Shown here piece by piece: positions 1 to 5,370 of a DNA stretch of 6,793 bases. This stretch comes from Candidatus Nanoarchaeia archaeon (GTDB taxonomy: Archaea; Nanobdellota; Nanobdellia; Tiddalikarchaeales; Tiddalikarchaeaceae), in NCBI GenBank assembly GCA_028704265.1, contig JAQVLH010000057.1, positions 1-6,793 of the forward strand, given 5' to 3'. The number at the start of each line of letters is the position of its first letter. Within the stretch, counting starts at the first letter, position 1. The notes beneath the pieces are model-generated. The model did not search any database. It was not told the origin of the DNA and saw only the letters and a program-made list of their open reading frames with translations. The translations under genes and the position numbers were made by a program.

Positions 1-104
1 ATTTATTAGCCGAATACGAAGCGATAAATATGAAGTTCGCCGAGGAGATGACTGATGATGAGATGACGAAACTTATTGAGCGACAAGGCGAAGTGATGAA
101 GTAG
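1..104 (+). pseudogene. Fragment of EttA-like ABC-F ATPase (internal piece, ends at TAG)
   Basis: The frame starting at base 3 reads 33 residues to a TAG at 102-104, with no in-frame start in the window. The peptide (LLAEYEAINMKFAEEM, then TDDEM, then LIERQGEVMK) resembles the stretch just after the first ABC domain core in bacterial EttA-type ABC-F proteins, which regulate translation from the ribosomal E site. A full protein has about 550 residues, so almost all of it is absent. The fragment stops where the family would continue towards the linker, and no other frame restores a convincing continuation. Codon use differs from the rest of the window: GCC twice, GCG, ACG and CGA appear here, while neighbouring genes use GCT/GCA and AGA. 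GC is about 41% over 1-100 against about 28% over the next 100 bases. It may be a transferred remnant, the broken end of a neighbouring gene, or an assembly chimera. The family call comes from pattern recognition, not an alignment. Confidence 0.55.
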
Positions 105-243
105 AAATTGTGAAATAAGAAGAATCGAAAATAACTAATACATCCATTAATCCGTTTCTTTTAAGCTCTTGAGTAGTATTTAATCTGACACATCCTGAGC
201 TTAATATTAACAGTGCAAATAATATGATTATTGATTTTTTCAT
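73..243 (-). CDS. Small secreted lipoprotein, probably truncated at its 3' end
   Basis: This reading frame encodes 56 residues from an ATG at 243 to a TAA at 73-75. The N-terminus is a typical lipoprotein signal: MKK, then a hydrophobic run of about 12 residues (SIIILFALLIL), then SSGC with a candidate lipid-modified Cys18. Residues 19-43 (VRLNTTQELKRNGLMDVLVIF) read like the start of a mature extracytoplasmic protein. The last 15 or so codons run antisense through the EttA-like fragment and are probably not native, so the true gene most likely continued beyond a junction near 100-120. No Shine-Dalgarno is seen, and a TATA-like box at 269-276 lies about 29 nt upstream, which fits a nearly leaderless mRNA. 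It is divergent from the rhomboid gene. No family is recognised. The start and signal peptide are well supported; the C-terminus is not. Confidence 0.5.
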   Translation of the reverse strand: MKKSIIILFALLILSSGCVRLNTTQELKRNGLMDVLVIFDSSYFTISTSSLRLVAQ

Positions 244-268
244 TGATTTTAATTGAGTAATTAAAAAC

Positions 269-276
269 TTTTAAAA
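269..276. promoter_or_regulatory. Symmetric TATA box between divergent lipoprotein and rhomboid genes
   Basis: The octamer TTTTAAAA is its own reverse complement. Its centre lies 28.5 nt from the rhomboid ATG (301) and 29.5 nt from the lipoprotein ATG (243). Archaeal TATA boxes are centred about 26-27 nt before the transcription start, so one box could serve two almost leaderless transcripts in opposite directions. An A-rich BRE-like stretch (TAAAAAC) precedes it on the plus side. The sequence and spacing are direct observations; shared use is inferred. Confidence 0.45.
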
Positions 277-300
277 CTTTAGATTATTAATTAATTACTT

Positions 301-942
301 ATGGAAGAATTTTATAATGATGAGGATTTAAAGCAATTTTATTCAAAGAAAGCTCAAAGAAAGCCTTTGTTAGTGATTGGTGAATTTACAAAATTTTTAT
401 TAATCTCCTGCGCTGTTTGCTTTGCTGCTTCGTTAATTTTTGGCAATAGTTTATTTGATTTAGTTTTATATAATAGCTTGAATATTTTAAAATATCCTTG
501 GATTTTAGTTACTAACGTTTTTTTTCATGCAAATTTTGAGCATTTATTTTTTAATTGCTGGGCTATTTTTATGTTTGGCTCATTTTTAGAGCTAAGAAAA
601 GGCACTAAATTTATGATGACTCTATTTTTTTCAAGTGTTATTATTTCAAATGTTGTTTTCGGATTTTTTAATCCAGGAATTTATGGTTTGGGTATTAGCG
701 GCTTCGTTTATGCAATAATTGGAAGCGTTGTTGTTTTTGAACCTAATACTAAATTATTCATATTTCCTCTTCCAGTGCCATTAAAAATAAGCATTGTTGG
801 TCCAATATTTCTTGCTATTGAATTAGTATTGGCAATAATTGGAGGGGATGGGATAGGCCATATTGCTCATGCTGCAGGATTCATTGTTGGATTCGCTATT
901 TCAAAATATTATAAGATTAAAGAAATTCATTACTATAGGTAA
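301..942 (+). CDS. Rhomboid-family intramembrane serine protease
   Basis: This gene encodes 213 residues, close to the minimal six-helix rhomboid core. Rhomboids cleave transmembrane segments of other proteins within the membrane. All hallmark residues are present. HxxxxHxxxN (H76, H81, N85 in FFHANFEHLFFN) forms the helix 2/oxyanion region. GISG carries the nucleophile S133. H190 in AHAAGFIVG is the catalytic-dyad histidine, and H187 lies one turn before it. Hydrophobic segments lie at about 28-48, 82-98, 103-122, 129-147, 160-180 and 186-201. The N-terminal 25 residues are charged and presumably cytoplasmic. An active enzyme is therefore expected, but the substrate is unknown. The ATG at 301 has no Shine-Dalgarno and a TATA-like box about 28 nt upstream, so the mRNA is probably leaderless. 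The acyltransferase gene starts 9 nt after the stop, so the two are probably co-transcribed. Confidence 0.93.
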   Translation: MEEFYNDEDLKQFYSKKAQRKPLLVIGEFTKFLLISCAVCFAASLIFGNSLFDLVLYNSLNILKYPWILVTNVFFHANFEHLFFNCWAIFMFGSFLELRKGTKFMMTLFFSSVIISNVVFGFFNPGIYGLGISGFVYAIIGSVVVFEPNTKLFIFPLPVPLKISIVGPIFLAIELVLAIIGGDGIGHIAHAAGFIVGFAISKYYKIKEIHYYR

Positions 943-951
943 AAAAAAGAT

Positions 952-1644
952 ATGGCAAGATTTTGGGAGATTGATTTTTTCAGAGGAATAGCAGTAATTA
1001 TGATGATTATTTTTCATAGCCTTTTTTATATTAATTACTTTGATTTTGCAAAATTAGAATTATATTCAGGTTTTATTGGAAGATTTCAAATGATTATACC
1101 TTTAATTTTTTTAACTGTTAGCGGAATTTCTTCTAAGCTTCAAGCAAGATTTGTTAATAAAAAAGCTGTTTTTTTAAGGGGATTAAAAGTTTTAGGATTA
1201 GGTTTAATTATTACTTTAATTACTTGGTTAATTTTTCCAAAAGATTTTGTTTTTTTCGGAATACTTCATTGTATTGGAACTTGCATATTATTATCTTATT
1301 TTATTAAAAATGAAAAAATTGCTTTAATTCTTGGATTAATAGTGCTGTTTATTAGCAGTAGTGTTAATAGTTATAACACTAATTACAAATATGTTTCTAT
1401 TGTTGGATTAAGATATGCTCAATTAAACACTTTTGATTACTATCCATTGATTCCTTGGCTTGGAGTATTCTTAATAGGATATTACTTAGGCAGTAAATTT
1501 ATTATAAATAAGAAAAGCAAAATAAATAATAATAAATTAATTAATGCTGTTTGTTTTTTTGGAAAAAATTCTTTAAAAATATATTTTATTCATATAATAT
1601 TTTTATTTTCTTTCTTTTGGATTTTAAAAAATATTTTAATTTAG
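952..1644 (+). CDS. HGSNAT/DUF1624-type membrane acyltransferase
   Basis: This is a polytopic membrane protein of 230 residues. Its N-terminal signature is RFWEIDFFRGIAVIMMIIFH (residues 3-22), the E-D-RG-H pattern of the heparan-alpha-glucosaminide N-acetyltransferase catalytic family (DUF1624). GILHCIG (103-109), DYYPLIPWLGVFLIGYYLG (162-180) and the closing GKNSLKIYFIH (204-214) are also typical. Seven or eight hydrophobic segments cover most of the chain, with a Lys/Asn-rich loop at 186-195. Relatives move acyl groups across the membrane onto sugars or other acceptors; the donor and acceptor here cannot be told from sequence. It follows the rhomboid gene by 9 nt, with a weak AGGT at that gene's end possibly serving as ribosome binding site. 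The TAG stop lies 5 bp from the convergent uS10 stop. The more distant acyltransferase-3 family is an alternative, but the N-terminal pattern favours DUF1624. Confidence 0.8.
   Translation: MARFWEIDFFRGIAVIMMIIFHSLFYINYFDFAKLELYSGFIGRFQMIIPLIFLTVSGISSKLQARFVNKKAVFLRGLKVLGLGLIITLITWLIFPKDFVFFGILHCIGTCILLSYFIKNEKIALILGLIVLFISSSVNSYNTNYKYVSIVGLRYAQLNTFDYYPLIPWLGVFLIGYYLGSKFIINKKSKINNNKLINAVCFFGKNSLKIYFIHIIFLFSFFWILKNILI
1623..1636 (-). terminator. Possible T-rich terminator for uS10, inside the convergent gene's end
   Basis: On the minus strand just beyond the uS10 stop the DNA reads T-rich, with a run of six T at 1626-1631 and more T around it. Archaeal RNA polymerase can terminate at such tracts without a hairpin. 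The region is coding and AT-rich on the other strand, so the tract may be incidental. Confidence 0.25.
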
Positions 1645-1649
1645 AAAAA

Positions 1650-1958
1650 TTATTCTCTTATTTCCATTTCAACGTTTACGCCTTTTGGCATTGGAATTCT
1701 CATAATAAGCCTTAAAGCCATCTCGTTTACTGCTAAATCAATTACTCTCTTAGATATTCTCATTTCCCAAGTTTCATAGCTTTCCCTTCCTGAACCGCAA
1801 GGAGTTCTTCTAACTGGAACCCTCATCTCTTTTCTTGGTAAAGGAATTGGCCCTTTCATTTTAACTTTCATCCTATCAGCAATATCTTTTATCTGACTGC
1901 AAATATCATTCAATTGCGCAATATTTGTGCTTGATAGTTTTATTCTTACACTGGACAT
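1650..1958 (-). CDS. rps10: Small ribosomal subunit protein uS10 (S10)
   Basis: This protein of 102 residues matches the archaeal/eukaryotic form of uS10 along its whole length (family about 100-105 residues). Recognisable blocks are RIKLSSTN (5-12), MKGPIPLPRKEMRVPVRRTP (34-53), YETWEMRISKRVIDL (61-75) and LRLIMRIPMPKGVNVEMEI near the end. uS10 is a protein of the 30S head, assembling late with uS3 and uS14. In many archaea the gene directly follows EF-1-alpha in the same operon. Here an oppositely oriented orphan gene separates the two, so uS10 needs its own promoter. A TTTTTAAA-type box centred about 28 nt before the ATG supplies a candidate, and with no Shine-Dalgarno present a leaderless or 1-2 nt leader mRNA is likely. 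The gene is intact. Confidence 0.95.
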   Translation of the reverse strand: MSSVRIKLSSTNIAQLNDICSQIKDIADRMKVKMKGPIPLPRKEMRVPVRRTPCGSGRESYETWEMRISKRVIDLAVNEMALRLIMRIPMPKGVNVEMEIRE

Positions 1959-1981
1959 AATAATGAAATAAAAATGGAATA

Positions 1982-1990
1982 GTTTAAAAA
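1982..1990 (-). promoter_or_regulatory. TATA-like box for uS10
   Basis: The minus strand reads TTTTTAAAC here, centred 28 nt upstream of the uS10 ATG at 1958. With the usual archaeal spacing, transcription would start at about 1960, giving an almost leaderless mRNA. This agrees with the absence of a Shine-Dalgarno between the box and the ATG. Confidence 0.45.
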
Positions 1991-1994
1991 GATT

Positions 1995-2041
1995 TCTATA
2001 AATTATGTTGTTCTAAGCTAATAAAGTAATAAATTTAAATA
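1995..2041 (+). promoter_or_regulatory. Promoter region of the 283-residue orphan (two TATA candidates)
   Basis: Two TATA-like elements precede the orphan gene. TCTATAAAT near 1995-2003 would place the transcript start near 2026 and leave a leader of about 47 nt containing the Shine-Dalgarno. TTTAAATA at 2034-2041 would place it near 2064, which would cut into the Shine-Dalgarno at 2062-2067. The upstream box therefore fits better with leadered translation. Both elements are in AT-rich DNA, so this is only suggestive. Confidence 0.3.
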
Positions 2042-2061
2042 CCTGCTTTTTTTAAAAAGAA

Positions 2062-2067
2062 GGAGGT
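2062..2067 (+). promoter_or_regulatory. Strong Shine-Dalgarno deciding a TTG start
   Basis: AAGGAGGT ends at 2067 and is a full match to the usual anti-Shine-Dalgarno. It lies 5 nt before TTG at 2073, but 23 nt before the first ATG at 2091, which supports the TTG start. A shorter GAGGT at 2075-2079 lies 11 nt before that ATG, so initiation at 2091 (six residues shorter) remains possible. It is the strongest ribosome binding site in the window. Confidence 0.6.
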
Positions 2068-2072
2068 AAAGA

Positions 2073-2924
2073 TTGAGGTTAGCGAATAATATGAAAGAGA
2101 CATATTTAAATCTTGAGGATATTATTGATGAAAGCAACCCTGAATTAGCAAAATATGACCCTTCAAAAACAGTAATGCTAATATTTGATAATATTGATTA
2201 TGATTTTAATCTGCTTAATAAATATTTAAAAAAACATTATAATCTGCTTAAAAAAACAGGCTTTGATTTTGGCAAAAACTGCATATATAATGATTTGATT
2301 GCTGAATTAATAGTCTATGACTTTCCTTTAAATAAATTTAAAAAATTACTGAATAATTTTGACAATGAAAAAGTAAGCTATTCTTTTTCGTTGGAAACTA
2401 AAATATATGAGGATTTGCTTGATTTTAAAATTGAAGATTTTGAAGAAGGAGTTATTAATGCTGATGATTTTTTTGATTATTTTGACTTTTTTAAAAGCAA
2501 AAACATTGAATATTTTTCAAATGTTAGTTTATCAAAAGCTGTTAATTGGCTGATTAGTAGCTCTTTAGTTTCATATTTTGAAATTAACAAAATTATTAAA
2601 AAATTCGGTGATAATAATTATTTAATTAATATAAATAAAGACTTAAATCTTTTACATGAGAGTTTAAGAATGAAGTCAATAAAAATACTTTGCAATGAAA
2701 AGGGCGAAAATATTGATGAAAGAAAATATGAATCTTTAAGTTTAAATAATAGAATGATGTTTGAGATGGATTCATTTTATGATTTTTGCAGCAAAAATAA
2801 TCTTATTTTAACCCAAAAATTTGTTTCAAATTTTTTTAAAGACACTAAAAAAAGTATTGATTCCAATAATTTAATCAGGATTTTAATGACAAGCTCTGAA
2901 TACTTAATCAATAAACTAAAATGA
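2073..2924 (+). CDS. Unrecognised 283-residue protein between EF-1-alpha and uS10
   Basis: I do not recognise this protein. It begins at TTG 2073, directed by the strong Shine-Dalgarno just upstream; ATG 2091 is an alternative. It has no signal peptide or membrane segment, so it should be cytosolic. It is rich in Asn, Asp, Lys, Phe, Leu and Ile and looks mostly alpha-helical, with amphipathic stretches such as FNLLNKYLKKHYNLLKK (about 45-61). An acidic, Phe-rich patch lies at about 115-142 (DFKIEDFEEG, FFDYFDFFKSK). There are no CxxC pairs, no P-loop and no obvious catalytic motif. It lies on the strand opposite to the translation genes on both sides, is divergent from uS10 by 114 bp and convergent with EF-1-alpha. 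An intact frame with a strong ribosome binding site argues that it is expressed. It could be a lineage-specific helical protein or adaptor; no function is claimed. Confidence 0.75.
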   Translation: MRLANNMKETYLNLEDIIDESNPELAKYDPSKTVMLIFDNIDYDFNLLNKYLKKHYNLLKKTGFDFGKNCIYNDLIAELIVYDFPLNKFKKLLNNFDNEKVSYSFSLETKIYEDLLDFKIEDFEEGVINADDFFDYFDFFKSKNIEYFSNVSLSKAVNWLISSSLVSYFEINKIIKKFGDNNYLININKDLNLLHESLRMKSIKILCNEKGENIDERKYESLSLNNRMMFEMDSFYDFCSKNNLILTQKFVSNFFKDTKKSIDSNNLIRILMTSSEYLINKLK

Positions 2925-2934
2925 TTAATTATTA

Positions 2935-2960
2935 ATATTTTTAAAAAATTATTACGTTTT
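2935..2960 (+). terminator. Possible T-rich terminator of the 283-residue orphan
   Basis: Shortly after the TGA at 2922-2924 the plus strand carries short T runs (AATATTTTTAA and ACGTTTT) typical of hairpin-less archaeal termination. The perfect hairpin further right is followed on this strand by CCTAAGC, not by T, so it is oriented to serve the opposite strand. Confidence 0.3.
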
Positions 2961-2969
2961 AAAATAAAT

Positions 2970-3004
2970 AAAAAAAATTTTAGAAAGGGCTGAATCCAGC
3001 CCTT
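2970..3004 (-). terminator. Hairpin plus T-tract terminator of EF-1-alpha
   Basis: Read on the minus strand, 25 nt after the EF-1-alpha stop, there is a perfect 8-bp stem (AAGGGCTG pairing with CAGCCCTT, 2985-2992 with 2997-3004) and a 4-nt loop. After TCTAAAA it is followed by eight T (2970-2977). This is the layout of a bacterial intrinsic terminator. The stem is much richer in GC than its surroundings, which makes chance unlikely. Archaeal RNA polymerase depends mainly on the T-tract, so the stem may instead protect the mRNA 3' end. Confidence 0.7.
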
Positions 3005-3029
3005 CCTAAGCTTAAAATTAAATTGAGAT

Positions 3030-4304
3030 TTATGCTTTCTCTACTTTAATGCATACTCCTGCTCCAATAGTCATACCCATATCCCTGATAGCGAATGTGG
3101 ACATTTGAGGAATAACACTTTTCTCCTCAATAACCATTGGTTTACTTGGTTCAAAAACAACGATAGCAGCGTCCCCTCTTTTAATAAAGTCTGGTTTCTC
3201 TGTTTTTACTCCTCCTGTTTTTGGATCAAGCTGTGCAGTGATTTCAACAATCTTACATGCAACTTGTGCAGTACCACAGTGAATAACTGGAGTGTATCCT
3301 ACAGTTATTACAGTTGGGTGCTGTAAAATCATTACTTGAGCTTTGAATCTCTTTGCTACAGTTGGTGGAAAGTCTGGTGTACCCATAACGCTTCCTCTCT
3401 TAATTGATTTCTTATCAATTCCTTTAGCTGAGAATCCAATGTTGTCTCCTGGCTCTGCAGTTTCTACCATTTCGTGGTGCATTTCAATTGATTTTACATC
3501 AGCAGTAATGTTTTCTGGCATGAAAATAACTTTAGAGTTATTTCTCAATAATCCTGATTCAACTTTACCTACTGGAACTGTACCAATTCCTGTAATAGTG
3601 TAAACATCTTGTATTGGCACTCTTAATGGCAAATTAGTTGGTTTTTCTGGTAATGTAAATGCATCAATTTGCTCTAATAATGTTGGTCCTGTATACCATG
3701 GAGTTTTTGGACTTTTAACCTTAACATTGCATGCTTCAGCATCTAATGCACTAGTTGGTATAAAATTAATAGCATCAGCTTTGTATCCAACGCTTGCTAA
3801 TAATTTTTTCAAATCTTCCTTAACTGCGTTGTATTTAGCTTGATCATAGTTAATAGTATCCATTTTATTTAATGCTACTGCTATTTGCTTTACTCCTTGA
3901 GTTTTAAGTAAGAAAACGTGCTCTTGTGTTTGAGGTTGTACTCCTTCACCGCAAGCTACGATAAGCATTGCTGCATCAGCTTGACTTGCACCAGTAATCA
4001 TATTTTTAATAAAATCTTTGTGCCCTGGAGCATCAATTAATGTAACTTCGTATTTAGCAGTTGCGAACTTTTTATGAGCTAAGTCAATAGTAACTCCTCT
4101 TTTCCTCTCTTCTGGAGAAGAATCAGTTGCATAAGCGTACTCGAAAGTTGCTTTTCCTAACTCTCCTGATAATCTCTTGAACTTTTCAAGTTCCTGTGGG
4201 CTTACTACTCCTGTTTCAAATAATAATCTACCCATTAATGTTGATTTTCCGTGATCTACATGACCTACGAAAACTAAGTTTAAATGTGGTTTTGCTTTTG
4301 CCAT
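3030..4304 (-). CDS. tuf: Translation elongation factor EF-1-alpha (aEF1A)
   Basis: This GTPase of 424 residues delivers aminoacyl-tRNA to the ribosomal A site; archaeal members have about 425-435 residues, so it is full length. All G motifs are present: GHVDHGKS (14-21, P-loop), RGVTID (69-74, switch I threonine T72), DAPGH (91-95), NKMD (146-149) and TSA (184-186). Domain 2 spans about 222-310 (LPLRVPIQDVYTITGIGTVPVG) and domain 3 about 315-424. Before switch I it reads ATDSSPEERKRGVT, where many archaea have a VMDxLKEERERG-type helix. The ATG at 4304 is fixed by GGGTGA eight nt upstream, and the start MAKAKPHLNLVFVGHVDHGK matches the family. EF-2 lies upstream on the same strand, as in archaeal str operons, but is separated by an inserted orphan. 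A hairpin/T-tract terminator follows. Confidence 0.97.
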   Translation of the reverse strand: MAKAKPHLNLVFVGHVDHGKSTLMGRLLFETGVVSPQELEKFKRLSGELGKATFEYAYATDSSPEERKRGVTIDLAHKKFATAKYEVTLIDAPGHKDFIKNMITGASQADAAMLIVACGEGVQPQTQEHVFLLKTQGVKQIAVALNKMDTINYDQAKYNAVKEDLKKLLASVGYKADAINFIPTSALDAEACNVKVKSPKTPWYTGPTLLEQIDAFTLPEKPTNLPLRVPIQDVYTITGIGTVPVGKVESGLLRNNSKVIFMPENITADVKSIEMHHEMVETAEPGDNIGFSAKGIDKKSIKRGSVMGTPDFPPTVAKRFKAQVMILQHPTVITVGYTPVIHCGTAQVACKIVEITAQLDPKTGGVKTEKPDFIKRGDAAIVVFEPSKPMVIEEKSVIPQMSTFAIRDMGMTIGAGVCIKVEKA

Positions 4305-4312
4305 ATTTCATT

Positions 4313-4318
4313 TCACCC
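4313..4318 (-). promoter_or_regulatory. Shine-Dalgarno of EF-1-alpha
   Basis: The minus strand reads GGGTGA, ending 8 nt before the ATG at 4304. That is good spacing for a Shine-Dalgarno. It marks EF-1-alpha as a leadered message, unlike the neighbouring uS10 and CxxC orphan, which show no such site. Confidence 0.6.
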
Positions 4319-4330
4319 GTTTTTTCATTT

Positions 4331-4366
4331 TTTATATAGTTATGAATACGTTTATGCTTTTTTAAA
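4331..4366 (-). promoter_or_regulatory. Promoter region of EF-1-alpha (two TATA candidates)
   Basis: On the minus strand CTTTAAAAAA (4358-4367) is preceded by A-rich BRE-like sequence. It would start the transcript near 4336, leaving a leader of about 32 nt that contains the GGGTGA site. TATATAAA (4331-4338) is the better match to a TATA consensus, but would start transcription near 4308, beyond the Shine-Dalgarno. The first is preferred because the Shine-Dalgarno must lie in the mRNA. Confidence 0.4.
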
Positions 4367-4387
4367 GATTTTGATTAAATCAATAAT

Positions 4388-4424
4388 AAAAAACGTTTAA
4401 AATGATTATTTTTAGGAAAAAAAA
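4388..4424 (-). terminator. T-tract terminator region after the CxxC orphan
   Basis: After the orphan's stop at 4450 the minus strand carries a run of eight T (4417-4424) and a second of six T (4388-4393), with no clear hairpin. This fits archaeal termination at oligo-T tracts, and lies just before the EF-1-alpha promoter. Confidence 0.4.
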
Positions 4425-4449
4425 TTATTAAATTTTTTTTCTTTAAATT

Positions 4450-5331
4450 TTATAGATTAATTATATTAAAATTTAATATTTCTTCAATATCCTTTTTTAA
4501 GCTATTAGATTCTGCAGTTAAATCAGTTTTTTCATCAACCCCTAAATTTTGCCTTTTAGCAAGCAATTCAATCAACGAGTTAGTATCTTTTTCTGCTTTT
4601 TGCTTAAATTCAACTAATTGTTCTTTAAGCATTTTTTTAAACTTAAAAGAATCATCTCTTGCTTTAATTATTGAATTCATATATGAAAAAATGTAATAAT
4701 TGCAGGTAGAATTTTCAGGATTAATGCTTTTTATTGATTTCTCTATTACCTCTTTTTTTAATTTACAATAAACTGATTCTTTTTGAACAATGTAATCTAT
4801 TGTTTTAGCTTTATCAATCCAAGAATTAATTTTTTTAAAAAAACAGCTTATATTAAAGGGAGATAACTCATAAAGTCTTATTTCCCTATTTATTTCTTGA
4901 TTGATAAATTCATTTGTGAATTTTTTAAAAATGCCTGTTTCATCATGTTCAACATATTCTTTCTCAATTAATAAGTCAGTTTTTTCAGTTATTACTATGC
5001 TTATTACTTCATTGCAAACATTGCAGAATAAATTTCCATCAACATAATTTGAATCATCAGTTATATAAATTTTCATCACAGGATTGCTAGAATAATTTTT
5101 ATCGCATTTAAAGCAATAATATTCAATCATGTTTTTTGGAGAAATCCACCCTAAATCACCAAGAGTTAATTTTGACATTTTGTATTCTTTTTCTTCTTCG
5201 CTTAATTGTTCATACGCGTTTATTTGATTCAATTGCTCCTGCCTTAAATTTTTAACTTTAAAGCTTGAAGGCCTTGATTTCAAAAATGTTCCATCAAGAG
5301 TAACATAATCGTTTTTTACAAAATTTGGCAT
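4450..5331 (-). CDS. Unrecognised protein with two CxxC pairs and a C-terminal coiled coil
   Basis: This protein of 293 residues is not one I can name. It has a polar N-terminal region (1-65). A probable zinc-binding module follows: YYCFKC (C73, C76) and LFCNVC (C103, C106), with 26 residues between the pairs, as in treble-strand zinc ribbons. A Lys/Glu-rich helical half comes next, and residues 225-285 are likely coiled coil (FKKMLKEQLVEFKQKAEKD onward). No signal peptide or membrane segment is seen, so it is cytosolic. Zinc ribbons next to translation genes often contact RNA, DNA or ribosomes, but that is only suggestive here. It lies between EF-2 (76 nt upstream) and EF-1-alpha (145 nt downstream) on their strand, with its own TATA box centred exactly 26 nt before the ATG and no Shine-Dalgarno, so the mRNA is probably leaderless. 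It is probably a lineage-specific insertion into the str cluster. Confidence 0.8.
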   Translation of the reverse strand: MPNFVKNDYVTLDGTFLKSRPSSFKVKNLRQEQLNQINAYEQLSEEEKEYKMSKLTLGDLGWISPKNMIEYYCFKCDKNYSSNPVMKIYITDDSNYVDGNLFCNVCNEVISIVITEKTDLLIEKEYVEHDETGIFKKFTNEFINQEINREIRLYELSPFNISCFFKKINSWIDKAKTIDYIVQKESVYCKLKKEVIEKSIKSINPENSTCNYYIFSYMNSIIKARDDSFKFKKMLKEQLVEFKQKAEKDTNSLIELLAKRQNLGVDEKTDLTAESNSLKKDIEEILNFNIINL

Positions 5332-5352
5332 ATTAATAATTAAATAAATTAG

Positions 5353-5361
5353 ATATTTAAA
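5353..5361 (-). promoter_or_regulatory. TATA box for the CxxC orphan (leaderless start)
   Basis: The minus strand reads TTTAAATAT, centred at 5357, 26 nt before the A of the ATG at 5331. That is the spacing expected if transcription starts on the start codon itself. No Shine-Dalgarno lies between the two. The box lies right after the EF-2 terminator region, so the orphan appears to be its own transcription unit. Confidence 0.5.
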
Positions 5362-5370
5362 AAAGTAATT

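Noticed and set aside
92..98. GTGATGA resembling a C box of a C/D guide RNA
   Set aside because: It lies inside the EttA-like coding fragment, and no matching C'/D'/D box arrangement was found at suitable spacing.
2206..2250. Direct repeat AATCTGCTTAA, two copies 34 nt apart
   Set aside because: It is inside a coding region, encodes the repeated NLL(N/K)K helix pattern and has only two short copies; no evidence of a repeat element.
3105..3326. Open frame of 73 codons on the plus strand
   Set aside because: It is antisense to the conserved domain 3 of EF-1-alpha, has a Ser/Asn/Cys-heavy composition and no ribosome binding site; it is a shadow of the real gene.
3343..3603. Open frame of 86 codons on the plus strand
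   Set aside because: It is antisense to EF-1-alpha domain 2 and has no promoter or recognisable protein pattern.
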